A stretch of 64,000 bases of DNA from JAFDYH01 sp049840875 (GCA_049840875.1 JASGJE010000007.1:372001-436000); one strand, 5' to 3'; numbered from the stretch's first letter, positions 43,305 through 52,667 are shown. Notes: generated from the sequence alone by a model not told the origin. Numbers and translations are program-made.

Positions 43305-44747
43305 ATGAAACACAAAATTCTTATTGTAGGATTGGCAGTTGTTGCGACATTGATATCGTCGCGTAACGCAGAGGCTCAGTCGAAGACACTAATGACCCTA
43401 CGCCAGTGTATAGAAGCCGGAATTGCTAATAACTTCAACGTAAAGCAGGCGGAATTACAGGCACAGACAGACAAATCAAACTGGACATATGCAAGGTTGT
43501 CTCTTTTACCAAACCTGAACGGATCTGCCGGTCTTAGTTTCAACCAGGGCCGTAGTATTGACCCATTCACCAATCAGCCGGTGACTCAGTCATTTAATTC
43601 ATCTAACTACGGGATAACAAGCAATGTTATTTTATTTAGTGGTTTAGCACTACAAAACGCCATAAAACAAACATCGCTAACTTACCAGGCGTCACAGGCG
43701 GATTGGCAACAACAAAAAGATAATGTCACCATTAATATCATTCTCACTTATCTGCAGGTATTGACGTATGAAGATCAGTTGACACAACTGGGTTACCAGG
43801 CATCTTCTTCAAAACAGCAGGTAGACAGGTTGCAGAATATGTTTAACCAGGGCGCTCTTAGCAAACCTTCTGATCTCAGCGATTTACAAGGTCAATACAG
43901 CGGCGATCAGTTATCGATTATTAATACTCAAAATGCATTGGAAACAGCAAAGATCAGTCTCTGCAATTGGATGAACATACCGTATAATAAAGACATCGAG
44001 CTCGAACGCATAGATGTAAACACTATAGCGGCAAAGTATGAAGACACTCCTGACAAAATTTACCAGACAGCATTGCAGAATTTTGCACAAATCAAAGCTG
44101 TTGATTTGCGGGTAAAAAGCGCCGCTAAAGCAGTTCAGGTACAAAGAGGCTACTTATGGCCGCAGCTTTCATTTGGCGCTAATGTTACCACTAACTATTC
44201 GAGTGTTGCCCGGCAAAGTCAATACATAAATACAACAACAGTCACTTCAGATAGTTATGTAGACGTAGGAGGAACTCAATATCCATTGCAGGTAAAGCAG
44301 GATAATTTTTCTTCCAATAAAATTTCTTACAACGATCAGCTTAATAACAACCTCTACACCTCATATGGGTTTAATCTTTCGATCCCGATCTTTAATAACT
44401 GGAGGCAAAGAACTTATTTGAAACAAGCTAAAATAAATTATCAGCTTCGCGACTTTACTGCAAAGTATACAAAAACACAATTGAACCAGTCTATCAACCA
44501 GGCCTATGCAAATATGATCTCTGCTTCAGGAAGGCTAACTACGTTAACTGACCAGACAGCTGCCTATTCTGAATCATTCCGTCAGTCCGAAATACGTTTC
44601 ACTGAAGGCGTAACTAATTCTATAGTCGAATATTTATTATCTAAAAGCAGAATCGACGGAGCCAATATCGGCCTCATCAATGCGAAATATGATTATATCC
44701 TCCGAATGAAAATCCTTGATTATTACGAAGGCAAACCATTATGGTAA
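43305..44747 (+). CDS. TolC-like outer-membrane efflux protein
   Basis: A 480-residue protein with a signal peptide (cleavage after about residue 24, SSRNAEAQS). Two long alpha-helical OEP repeats are visible: LRQCIEAGIANNFNVKQAELQAQTD onward, and the second half from about LQNFAQIKAVDLRVKSAAKA. Strand segments such as LFSGLALQNAIKQ and FNLSIPIFNNWRQR are typical of the TolC family. It would provide the outer-membrane exit duct for the ABC system. A periplasmic adaptor gene, normally required, is not next to it. It is separated from the ATPase by 45 bases, with an AGAGAGG ribosome site. It ends the array at a terminator. Confidence 0.93.
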   Translation: MKHKILIVGLAVVATLISSRNAEAQSKTLMTLRQCIEAGIANNFNVKQAELQAQTDKSNWTYARLSLLPNLNGSAGLSFNQGRSIDPFTNQPVTQSFNSSNYGITSNVILFSGLALQNAIKQTSLTYQASQADWQQQKDNVTINIILTYLQVLTYEDQLTQLGYQASSSKQQVDRLQNMFNQGALSKPSDLSDLQGQYSGDQLSIINTQNALETAKISLCNWMNIPYNKDIELERIDVNTIAAKYEDTPDKIYQTALQNFAQIKAVDLRVKSAAKAVQVQRGYLWPQLSFGANVTTNYSSVARQSQYINTTTVTSDSYVDVGGTQYPLQVKQDNFSSNKISYNDQLNNNLYTSYGFNLSIPIFNNWRQRTYLKQAKINYQLRDFTAKYTKTQLNQSINQAYANMISASGRLTTLTDQTAAYSESFRQSEIRFTEGVTNSIVEYLLSKSRIDGANIGLINAKYDYILRMKILDYYEGKPLW

Positions 44748-44771
44748 AAAAAACTGCATTTACCTAATAAA

Positions 44772-44802
44772 AAAGAGATGGGATTTCCATCTCTTTATTT
44801 TT
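44772..44802 (+). terminator. rho-independent terminator of the permease array
   Basis: A perfect 10-bp stem AAAGAGATGG/CCATCTCTTT (44772-44781, 44787-44796) has a 5-base loop and is followed by ATTTTTTT. It lies 24 bases after the outer-membrane protein stop codon. Confidence 0.9.
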
Positions 44803-44822
44803 TTACTAACAAGTGATCAAAA

Positions 44823-44905
44823 TTGAACCTCAAGACATACAAGGTAGGGCTGAAAAATTATCAAGATGAATCTCTTAAATATCTTGTATGCCTTGTATGG
44901 TTCAA
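44823..44905. repeat. interrupted long inverted repeat
   Basis: TTGAACC (44823) and CATACAAGG (44836) are mirrored by CCTTGTATG (44891) and GGTTCAA (44899). The right arm also holds CTTGTATG twice in tandem. It lies in the 305-base gap 44748-45052, which holds nothing else besides the terminator. Its function is unknown. Confidence 0.55.
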
Positions 44906-45052
44906 CAGTAAAAGCTGAAGCAGGTAGGTCATCTATGAATGTAAAGAGTCGTCAATAGACGATTCCTGATTTTAAAATATCTGTCTCATTCAAAATAACT
45001 TTATAGCAGAATAAGAAAAATAATTTAATTTTCTCTATCCAATCTGAATGCA

Positions 45053-45493
45053 ATGGCTACAACAACACTCAAGACCAACAAACCCGGCGGATTTCTATTG
45101 TTTCCATGGAGCTTGCTATCTATTGTATTGATCCTCTTATTTGATATCGCATTTAGCAATTTTTTTGGAAAAAACTGGAGCTGGATTGTATTGGTATTAA
45201 TTATCCCGGCTGCGATCATTGAGAATTTGAAAATCGGCTATTCCACCATCCGTGTGATGTTTTTGAAAATCATCTATTCATTGATTTCTTTTCTCATTGT
45301 CGGATTGGCATTTGGTATCGCAGGTGCAGGTTGGTATTACGAACGTTTTCAGCATGTACAAATACCAACAGTAGATATTCCATGGTATGTATTGCTCGCA
45401 TTAGGTGTTATACTCCTGATAGAAATTGCGCAAATTTTCAGCATGCTGAAAGCGGTCAAGAGAGAATTTATGCAATTTGACCCGGACAATTGA
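45053..45493 (+). CDS. four-helix membrane protein of unknown function
   Basis: A 146-residue protein with four hydrophobic segments (about residues 18-35, 43-55, 70-93, 109-130) and a short acidic tail. No family is recognised. It stands alone between the array terminator and the convergent carotenoid operon. A GGTCAATTGTCAATGGTGAAT low-complexity module of the type seen inside the array follows its stop codon (45508 onward). Confidence 0.65.
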   Translation: MATTTLKTNKPGGFLLFPWSLLSIVLILLFDIAFSNFFGKNWSWIVLVLIIPAAIIENLKIGYSTIRVMFLKIIYSLISFLIVGLAFGIAGAGWYYERFQHVQIPTVDIPWYVLLALGVILLIEIAQIFSMLKAVKREFMQFDPDN

Positions 45494-45567
45494 TTTGTGA
45501 ATAGGGATGGTCAATTGTCAATGGTGAATAGAGTATCTGGCAGTGATTGATCGATTATTTCGTTCCT

Positions 45568-46722
45568 CTAAATTTTTATTGCGGCTTTCAAAAAAGGGAT
45601 TGTTGGTAAAGAACTGATGAGTCTCAACTCTTCCATCAAAGATGTTTCGTTGTCGAGGAATTTAAAAACAAGGACAGGTTTATTTTTTTTAAATAATTGG
45701 GAGAATATCTTGTCGCCTCCGAGTTTTTTTTCTTTTAATATTCGCAATAAAACCGCATCATAGAAATGAAAGCGTTTATTAGTGAGTGGGAGATGTGATA
45801 GCGACCTGTTATTTACCAGGCAATCAACGATGGCATCCGATTGCTTTTGTATAAACTGAAATGTGTATCCACTCGAGGCTTTTGTCTGGCCACCTGCCGT
45901 ACCAATGTGGTATATTCCATTTTTATAAAACTGAAAAGATTCTGTTGTCATTGGAATTATACCGAACTCCTCAGCAGTTATTTTATAATTTTTAATTTTC
46001 AGCATGCTGCCGATATAGTTCTTTAATCCTTCATCATATCGTTGTGATTCTAATACTTTTTCCGTAAATAAAGTAAACTCGATTAAAGCCTTATTTCTTT
46101 CAAAGGGTAAAGCATAGGCGAATGTTGTTCCGTAGTTTTGAGCTACGCGAAAATCCATAAGTGTCGCAATGGATGGATCAAAACAAGCTCCTTCGGTTTC
46201 AATCATCCATCCCTTGAAATGTTGAAGCAAACTGATTGCTTTGCGGCCTGAAGTATTTAACGGTTTGTAAATAGAGTTGAATACTATCGAATCATGAATA
46301 CATAACTTTTCGTCTCCGCAATCAATAATTACCTTATCATCTTCACAAGCAATATTCCTTATGTCGCAATATTGTATCGCGATATTACTATGTTTCCTGA
46401 TCTCGCTGAAACAATAATTATAAAAATCGATGCCCCGAATCATTTTATAGGTGTATGGAGAAATATTCAGACCAGATGAAAAGTAAGGACTATAAAAATT
46501 AAGCGTCTCCCATTTCTTATACACGATGTCTTCAAAAAAGCCTTTTTGTTTTTCCCAAAAGCACCATGTACGATCATTACTATTCTTCTGCGCTTTATCA
46601 ATCAATAAAATCTTCTTGTCAGAAAAACGATTCGATTTTATCATTCGCACTACGATACTTAGTGCAGCACATCCGGCGCCAAGAAAAACATAGTCGAATT
46701 TTTGAGCAGAATTTGTTGACAA
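45568..46722 (-). CDS. crtY: lycopene beta-cyclase
   Basis: A CrtY-type flavoprotein that closes the ends of lycopene to beta-ionone rings. The FAD motif FDYVFLGAGCAALS lies near the N-terminus, followed by KKILLIDKAQKNSNDRTWCFWEK, a strong lycopene-cyclase signature, and GTAGGQTKASSGYTFQFIQ in the C-terminal half. No ATG is available close to this start: the nearest in-frame ATG (46869) would overlap crtZ by 70 bases and add 49 residues not found in the family. A TTG at 46722 gives 384 residues, the usual length. The start codon is therefore uncertain. It is the last gene of the minus-strand carotenoid operon. Confidence 0.88.
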   Translation of the reverse strand: MSTNSAQKFDYVFLGAGCAALSIVVRMIKSNRFSDKKILLIDKAQKNSNDRTWCFWEKQKGFFEDIVYKKWETLNFYSPYFSSGLNISPYTYKMIRGIDFYNYCFSEIRKHSNIAIQYCDIRNIACEDDKVIIDCGDEKLCIHDSIVFNSIYKPLNTSGRKAISLLQHFKGWMIETEGACFDPSIATLMDFRVAQNYGTTFAYALPFERNKALIEFTLFTEKVLESQRYDEGLKNYIGSMLKIKNYKITAEEFGIIPMTTESFQFYKNGIYHIGTAGGQTKASSGYTFQFIQKQSDAIVDCLVNNRSLSHLPLTNKRFHFYDAVLLRILKEKKLGGDKIFSQLFKKNKPVLVFKFLDNETSLMEELRLISSLPTIPFLKAAIKI

Positions 46723-46799
46723 AAGAAATAATAAGTTATAAGAGGAAATTATGGAAGAAAAATCAGATATGAAAGTAAAAGGGTGAAGATGTAATTCAA

Positions 46800-47303
46800 T
46801 TACTTCGCAGGAGAATATTGTACTTTCTGCGCCTCCATCAGTTGTTTGTCTCTCTTTACTTTTTCCCAATACTTTTTGTGTACGTACAGCATACCGAAGC
46901 TTTCACCATCATGCTTATCCAGGTGCTTGTGATGCATTTTATGCGCCCAGCGTAATGCACGAACATACGTGCTTTTACTTTTACTAAACCATTTGAATCG
47001 TTGATGAATAATCACATCATGAACCATGAAATAAGAAAATCCATAGGCAAAAATACCAAAGCCGATAGACTGAACCCACCAGATATGATCGTACGTACCG
47101 ATCCACAATAAAATAATTGTGGGCACAGCGAATATCACAAAGAAAGCGTCATTCTTTTCGAAAAAACCTGGTTCTACCTGGTGATGATCTTTATGCAAAT
47201 ACCAGAGAAAACCATGCATCACATATTTATGTGTTAACCATGTAATGCCCTCCATAACAAGATAGGCGCCTAATAGTACCAGTATATAGTACAGTGCGAT
47301 CAT
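46800..47303 (-). CDS. crtZ: beta-carotene hydroxylase
   Basis: A 167-residue membrane di-iron hydroxylase of the fatty-acid-hydroxylase superfamily. The histidine clusters HKYVMH, HKDHH, HDVIIH and HKMHHKH are present and bind the two irons. It adds 3-OH groups to the beta rings, giving zeaxanthin when acting with CrtY. Four membrane segments are predicted. The gene starts 6 bases after the idi stop codon, within the operon. Confidence 0.92.
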   Translation of the reverse strand: MIALYYILVLLGAYLVMEGITWLTHKYVMHGFLWYLHKDHHQVEPGFFEKNDAFFVIFAVPTIILLWIGTYDHIWWVQSIGFGIFAYGFSYFMVHDVIIHQRFKWFSKSKSTYVRALRWAHKMHHKHLDKHDGESFGMLYVHKKYWEKVKRDKQLMEAQKVQYSPAK

Positions 47304-47309
47304 AATTAA

Positions 47310-47852
47310 TCAGGCAATCATTTTTACATAACGTTCCTTCCACCAGGCTTCAATTTTGGGAAACACAATGTGTAACCACGCCGTAAATTTTTCGGGATGG
47401 ATCTGCATAGAATAACGAATGTCTTCGAGGTCTTTGAAGCAGTAGTCACATACTTCTTCGGGATTTGCATGAATAACACCATTGTATTCCCCGGTAAAAA
47501 CATGATCGAATTCATATTCCGTCAACCCGTTGTTGAATTCTGCACGATAGGTAAATTCAAACGCTTTATCGACAACTGCGGAAAATCCAAGTTCTTCCCG
47601 CAGTCTTCGAACAGCCGCATCCTCCACCATCTCACCCGGATACGGATGACTACAACATGCATTAGACCATAAACCTCCGCTGTGATATTTATTCAACGCT
47701 CTCCTCTGTAGCAGCATTTCGCCTTTGCTATTAAATATGAAGACGCTGAATGCACGATGCAGCAGACCTTTCACGTGTGCTTCCATCTTTTCCATCACAC
47801 CACTTTCTATATCCTGCTCATTTACCAAAATCACAAATTCTTCTCTCATCAT
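47310..47852 (-). CDS. idi: isopentenyl-diphosphate delta-isomerase (type I)
   Basis: A 180-residue Nudix-fold enzyme interconverting isopentenyl and dimethylallyl diphosphate, supplying the pathway. The catalytic cysteine lies in NACCSHPYPGE and the Nudix-like box in AAVRRLREELGF; HRAFSVFIFNSKGEMLLQRR is characteristic. It sits between crtB and crtZ, 8 bases from the crtB stop, so precursor supply is co-regulated with pigment synthesis. Confidence 0.93.
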   Translation of the reverse strand: MMREEFVILVNEQDIESGVMEKMEAHVKGLLHRAFSVFIFNSKGEMLLQRRALNKYHSGGLWSNACCSHPYPGEMVEDAAVRRLREELGFSAVVDKAFEFTYRAEFNNGLTEYEFDHVFTGEYNGVIHANPEEVCDYCFKDLEDIRYSMQIHPEKFTAWLHIVFPKIEAWWKERYVKMIA

Positions 47853-47860
47853 TTTTTCGT

Positions 47861-48697
47861 TTAAATAAGTCTTAATTGATTTTTTACACCGGCTCTTACC
47901 ACTATCATTGCTTTTCGATAGGCAGGTATTCGTATTCTCGCTTCGAATATTCTTGAAGATTGAGTGTTTTTTATTTTCCTGAATAACGACAAATAATACT
48001 TGTAGGCTACATACACACCAAATCTCGCCTTCAATGGCAATTGTAAAATTCCCTTGTATGCCTGCCTGAAATCATTTTGAATATCTTTTTCTATTTCGCT
48101 CTTTTGCAGATTATTGAAATTATTAAAATCGCACCCTGGAAAATATGTTCTGGATAGCCCGTTATAATCCGCCTTTACATCCCGCAAAAAATTCACTTTC
48201 TGAAATGCGGCACCCAATGACCGGGCATAATTTTTCAACTTATCGTATCTCTCTCGATCTCCTTCACAGAAAATATAGAGACACATCAGTCCAACAACTT
48301 CTGCCGAACCATAGATATATTCCTTGTATCCATCGTTATCATATCTCTGTTTCGTAAGATCCATTTCCATGCTGTGAAAAAAAACTTCAATCAATTGATG
48401 ATCTATCTGAAATCGATTAACTGTCTGCTGAAAACTATTCAGAATAGGATTCAAACTAATTCCCGATTCAATCGCCTGCCATGTCTCCTTTCTGAATTGC
48501 AGAAGCAATGCGGGTTTATCGAAATCATGAAATGTATCGACAATTTCATCGGCAAAACGAACAAAGCCATAGATATTAAAAATTGGAGCCCGCAGGTCTT
48601 TGTGCAAAAGACGAATAGCAGATGAAAAAGAGGTGCTATACCGTTTGGTCACTACCTGGCTGCACTCCTGGCTTACTTTATGAAATAACTCAATCAC
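47861..48697 (-). CDS. crtB: phytoene synthase
   Basis: A 278-residue trans-isoprenyl synthase condensing two geranylgeranyl diphosphates to phytoene. The first Asp-rich motif is in RFADEIVDTFHDF and the second in NFLRDVKADYNGLSRTYFP. The length is typical (about 280). It starts at 48697, 18 bases after crtI ends. It is the committed step of the operon. Confidence 0.93.
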   Translation of the reverse strand: MIELFHKVSQECSQVVTKRYSTSFSSAIRLLHKDLRAPIFNIYGFVRFADEIVDTFHDFDKPALLLQFRKETWQAIESGISLNPILNSFQQTVNRFQIDHQLIEVFFHSMEMDLTKQRYDNDGYKEYIYGSAEVVGLMCLYIFCEGDRERYDKLKNYARSLGAAFQKVNFLRDVKADYNGLSRTYFPGCDFNNFNNLQKSEIEKDIQNDFRQAYKGILQLPLKARFGVYVAYKYYLSLFRKIKNTQSSRIFEARIRIPAYRKAMIVVRAGVKNQLRLI

Positions 48698-48715
48698 GTA
48701 ACTGTAATTTAACGA

Positions 48716-50188
48716 TTATTGAAATGATTTGAGCACTTCCCGGGCTACAACTTCCCCACTTATCAATGAAGGAGGAACGCCCGGACCAGGTACGGTTAAT
48801 TGACCAGTATAAAAAAGATTGTTCACCTTTTTACTCCGGCAGGATGGCCTTAAAATAGCAGTTTGCTTTAGCGTATTCGCAAGGCCGTACGCATTCCCTT
48901 TAAAGGAATTATAATCATTTACGAAATCGGTGACTGAATAAGATTTATAAAATACAATGCTCTCCGAAATATTCTGATCAATACGCTTTTCTATACGACG
49001 GAGAATGATCTCGAAATATTTTCTTCTCAGATCTTCCGTATCACCGGAAAGACCGGAAGCAACCGGTACGAGAAAGACAAGGCTTTCGCAACCCGGTGGC
49101 GCAACTGAGGGGTCAGTTACTGAGTTTATACTGACATAGAAAAGCGGATCGGAAGGCCACTGTGGCTTATCATATATCTCATTCGCATGCTGGTCGAACG
49201 GCACATCGAAGAACAATGAATGATGCTGGACATTGTTCAATTTCTTATTTAACCCAACATAATATAACAGACAGGAAGGCGCCATCACACGATTCGCCCA
49301 GTAGCTTTCAGTATAAGTTCTGAATTGTGCTGATAATAATTTTGTCTCCGTAAAATTATAATCAGCGCTGCTTATCAATACATCTGTATCATAGGTGCCA
49401 TGTTCTGTTATAACTTTTTTTGCTTTGCCATTCTGAACACCTATTTCATTTACACTTTCATTGAATTGAAAACGAACGCCAAGTTCAAGCGCTAACTGAT
49501 ACATTCCTTTCACTACAGAATACATGCCGCCATCGGGATACCATGTGCCGCCTTTTATGTCAGCATAATTCATCAGGCTGTACAATGCGGGAGTGTTCTG
49601 AGGCAATGCGCCCAGGAAAAGAATCGGAAACTCCATTATTCTCCTAAGCTTATCACTCCTGAAATGCCTGTAAATATGGTTTTGAATAGACGTAAAAACA
49701 TCCAACTTGAATACGCCGGATATCGTTTGCCAATCCATGAATTCAGTTATTGACAAACCGGGCTTATAGACAAGCTTTCCTACACCAACATCATATTTAT
49801 AAGCTGCTTCGCGCAGGTATTTGTCCAATTGCAAGCTACTTCCAGGTTCAATTTCTTCGAACCATTGTTTCAACAATGCATAGTCAGCCGGAATATCTGA
49901 AAGTTCATCCTCCCAATATATTCGGTAAGAAGGATCAAGTCGGGTCAATTTATAATAATCTGAAGAACGCTTACCAAATTGATTAAAAAATCGTTCAAAC
50001 ACATCAGGCATCCAATACCAACTCGGGCCCATATCAAACGTAAATCCATCAGCTTTCAACTGTCTTGCACGTCCGCCCGCAGTGTCATTTTTTTCTATCA
50101 CCAATACCTTCCACCCTGCTTTCGCCATAAAGCAAGCTGCAGATAAGCCAGAGAAACCACTGCCGATTATGAGGACAGATTTTTGCAA
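48716..50188 (-). CDS. crtI: phytoene desaturase
   Basis: A 490-residue flavoprotein of the CrtI type, introducing four double bonds to give lycopene. The N-terminal FAD fold is in VLIIGSGFSGLSAACFMAKAG (residues about 5-25), GGRARQ follows, and the C-terminal signature is FYTGQLTVPGPGVPPSLISG. It is the first enzyme gene of the operon. The 290-base gap between it and the sigma factor gene (50189-50478) shows no recognised feature; it probably holds the operon promoter. Confidence 0.93.
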   Translation of the reverse strand: MQKSVLIIGSGFSGLSAACFMAKAGWKVLVIEKNDTAGGRARQLKADGFTFDMGPSWYWMPDVFERFFNQFGKRSSDYYKLTRLDPSYRIYWEDELSDIPADYALLKQWFEEIEPGSSLQLDKYLREAAYKYDVGVGKLVYKPGLSITEFMDWQTISGVFKLDVFTSIQNHIYRHFRSDKLRRIMEFPILFLGALPQNTPALYSLMNYADIKGGTWYPDGGMYSVVKGMYQLALELGVRFQFNESVNEIGVQNGKAKKVITEHGTYDTDVLISSADYNFTETKLLSAQFRTYTESYWANRVMAPSCLLYYVGLNKKLNNVQHHSLFFDVPFDQHANEIYDKPQWPSDPLFYVSINSVTDPSVAPPGCESLVFLVPVASGLSGDTEDLRRKYFEIILRRIEKRIDQNISESIVFYKSYSVTDFVNDYNSFKGNAYGLANTLKQTAILRPSCRSKKVNNLFYTGQLTVPGPGVPPSLISGEVVAREVLKSFQ

Positions 50189-50478
50189 GAGATGAAAGAA
50201 AATTTATGGTTGGATTGCCTGATGGTTACTCTATTGAATCTGTTAACGTTTTTATCAACAAGAATAGCTTTGACAATACTGAATAATTCAGCTCCAGCCC
50301 ACTTCTGTTTATAAGACTTTACCTGAAATACGAATTAAAAAATAAGAAAGATTTTGCGAGACAGAAAGACCTACTTCCTTTGAAGTAAATGAAGAAAGAA
50401 TTTGCTCAAGACTGGGGGATAAGGAGCACACTATCATTAGAAATACTAACGACTCATCACTTATTAGCTACATACTTT

Positions 50479-50979
50479 TTAATGCCGGTTGATTTGCTCT
50501 TTCAACAACTTTCTTGCGAAGTGAATACGGCTTTTGATTGTTCCTAATGGTTCATTCAAGGCCTCAGCAATTTCGTGATATTTATATCCATCGAAATAAA
50601 GCGAGAATGGCGTCTTGAATATCGCAGGCAAATTGTAAATAGCCTTTTTGATTTCTTTCATTTCAATATTGCTTTCCGCAACATTAGCAACCGTTACCTG
50701 GTTGTTATTTAAAAGAAAATCATTAGTAGAATTATCAAAGACAGTCTTGTGCTTTGCAGCTCTGCGGTAATTATTGATGAAAATATTCCGCATTATAGTG
50801 AAAAGCCACGCTTTGATATTAGTACCAGCACTATACTTTTCCTGGTTGGCCAGTGCCTTATATAGTGTTTCCTGGTATAAGTCTTTTGCCGCTTCGTTGT
50901 CCCGCGTAAGATTGATAGCAAAAGGTTTGAGAAAGTCAGAATTATCAACCAGCAATTCTTCAAATTCAACTACAGACAT
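50479..50979 (-). CDS. ECF-type RNA polymerase sigma factor
   Basis: A 166-residue sigma-70 family factor with region 2 (DLYQETLYKALANQ and KAWLFTIMRNIFINNYRR) and region 4 (YHEIAEALNEPLGTIKSRIH). It lies just upstream of, and co-directional with, crtI, as sigma genes do in many Bacteroidota carotenoid clusters, so control of pigment synthesis by stress or light is a reasonable inference. No anti-sigma factor or MerR-type regulator is adjacent. The 199-base region upstream holds no gene. Confidence 0.88.
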   Translation of the reverse strand: MSVVEFEELLVDNSDFLKPFAINLTRDNEAAKDLYQETLYKALANQEKYSAGTNIKAWLFTIMRNIFINNYRRAAKHKTVFDNSTNDFLLNNNQVTVANVAESNIEMKEIKKAIYNLPAIFKTPFSLYFDGYKYHEIAEALNEPLGTIKSRIHFARKLLKEQINRH

Positions 50980-51178
50980 GTATAAAGATTTAAAGAAGTA
51001 CTCCGCAAAATTAACAAATTCCGCGCCTGAAAAAATAACCTATGTTAATTTATGGGTTGTTGTCTGCTGTAAAAATGCCGGAGGAAAAGTGAATGTAAGT
51101 ACAACTGATAAGACGACAATTCGATGACAATAACAAAGTCAGCCGCGAATTGTTCAGGGATTTGTAAAAAATTATGGA

Positions 51179-51916
51179 TTACAGCGTTGTATTCCTGATT
51201 TTTCCAGATTCAAGTAGTTTATTCAGAGGGGAAGTGATGGAAGAATCGTGCAAAGCCTTTAAATGCTTTTGATGATGGAGGTCTGTACCAACAAGATCAT
51301 AATACCCTTTTTCCAAAAGATAATTTGCCAACTGCTGAACTGTCCTGCCATAAACGCCGGCAAATGACATAATGTTCACCTGGAAGAGATATCCGGCATC
51401 TTTCAGTTCATCATAAAACTCTTTGTTCTGATCAAGGTATGTATAGCGCTCCGGGTGTGCAATAATGGGTTGATAATCCTGCATACGCATTTCAAACAGG
51501 ATCTCTTTCACGTTCACCGGTGGGCTAGCCATAGAGAACTCGGATAGCACATAGTTTTCACCAAATGTCAATAGCGGTTCTTTTCTCTTTAACAATCCTG
51601 CAACATGATCATCGAGATAATACTCAGCAGCGGCCTCCAGCTCAATATCGATTTCCTGTTCTTTCAATACATCTCTCATCTCGTCCAATACTTCGAGTAT
51701 TCCGTCCCGTGTGTTTGGATACATTTCCCAAAGAACATGCGGTGTAGCAATCAATTTTGTGTAGCCAAGTTCTTTCATGCCGCGAATCAATTCAAGCGAC
51801 ATCGTCAGGTCTTGTGCACCATCATCAATTCCCGGCAACACATGTGAATGCATATCCGTTTTTACAGCTGTAAACGGTTGTTTATCGTGTTTCGATTTGG
51901 AAAAGAGTTTGAACAT
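51179..51916 (-). CDS. CpsB/YwqE-family protein tyrosine phosphatase (PHP fold)
   Basis: A 245-residue metal-dependent phosphatase. PHP motifs: TDMHSHVLPGIDDGA (residues about 20-34), ATPH near 58-61, EYYLDDH, HPERY and GTDLHH. Family members dephosphorylate tyrosine kinases that control polysaccharide chain export. It is the last gene of the polysaccharide cluster on the minus strand. The matching tyrosine kinase and Wza/Wzc genes are not inside the window. Confidence 0.88.
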   Translation of the reverse strand: MFKLFSKSKHDKQPFTAVKTDMHSHVLPGIDDGAQDLTMSLELIRGMKELGYTKLIATPHVLWEMYPNTRDGILEVLDEMRDVLKEQEIDIELEAAAEYYLDDHVAGLLKRKEPLLTFGENYVLSEFSMASPPVNVKEILFEMRMQDYQPIIAHPERYTYLDQNKEFYDELKDAGYLFQVNIMSFAGVYGRTVQQLANYLLEKGYYDLVGTDLHHQKHLKALHDSSITSPLNKLLESGKIRNTTL

Positions 51917-51982
51917 GCAACTATTAAAAAGTCAAAAGTAAAAAGGAAAAAATAAAAAAGGGATTTTGTACCAATTGGAATT

Positions 51983-52666
51983 TTATATTGCCGCTATTGG
52001 CACGTATTCATCCCGCAGTGGCAAGGAAGGAAATAGCTTGTTTACCAAATCACTCTTTGGAAAAACGATGTACCACCCGGTAAGGAAAAGAATTGATAAG
52101 TCTGTAAAAAAATTACGATGCGCCTGGTACCACAATTCCAACGCGCCTTTATACGGCAGAATTTCTTTCGCATAACATTCATGCGGCGGTAGAGATGAAT
52201 GTGTGATAATTAATTCTTCGTCACGAAATACGATCGAACCAATTCCTGTCAATCCTGGCTTCACATTGTAAACTTTTTCTTTCAGTTCTGGAGAATAGCG
52301 ATCGTATCCGGCTTTCATTAATGGTCTCGGACCAACAAATGACATATCGCCGGTAAGTATGTTAATGATTTGCGGTAGCTCATTGAGTTTACTCTGTCGC
52401 AAGAATCTTCCAACTGCTGTGATACGTGGATCTTTTCTTACAGTCACATCGCCGTGGCCCATATTCGGACTATTCTTCAGCATTGTCGCAAACTTCCAGA
52501 TGCGGAAGATCTGGTTCTTATATCCAACTCTATCTTGTCGAAAAAAAACTTCATGCTCGCCGGTGAGCAGTAAAAGAATGATTATGGGAATCAATATTGG
52601 CGAGAGAATAATCAATGCCAATAGTGAAAACAGTATATCAAACAAACGTTTTATCAGTGAATACAT
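51983..52666 (-). CDS. initiating sugar-phosphate transferase (WbaP/WcaJ C-terminal type)
   Basis: A 227-residue polyprenyl-phosphate sugar-1-phosphate transferase. One N-terminal hydrophobic hairpin (ILFSLLALIILSPILIPIII) is followed by the catalytic block: FFRQDRVGY, IWKFATM, RKDPRITAVGRFLRQSKLNE, GDMSFVGPRPL and KPGLTG. It loads the first sugar on the lipid carrier. ATG 52666 is chosen because GGAGGAGG lies 5 bases before it; an upstream ATG at 52690 would fall in the loop of a hairpin that hides this ribosome site. Confidence 0.9.
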   Translation of the reverse strand: MYSLIKRLFDILFSLLALIILSPILIPIIILLLLTGEHEVFFRQDRVGYKNQIFRIWKFATMLKNSPNMGHGDVTVRKDPRITAVGRFLRQSKLNELPQIINILTGDMSFVGPRPLMKAGYDRYSPELKEKVYNVKPGLTGIGSIVFRDEELIITHSSLPPHECYAKEILPYKGALELWYQAHRNFFTDLSILFLTGWYIVFPKSDLVNKLFPSLPLRDEYVPIAAI

Positions 52667-52667
52667 A

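Noticed and set aside
10879..44802. Array as a mobile element or genomic island
   Set aside because: No transposase, integrase, tRNA gene or flanking direct repeats were seen, and base composition looks like the neighbours.
46723..46869. ATG start of crtY at 46869
   Set aside because: It overlaps crtZ by 70 bases and adds 49 residues that do not fit the lycopene cyclase family.
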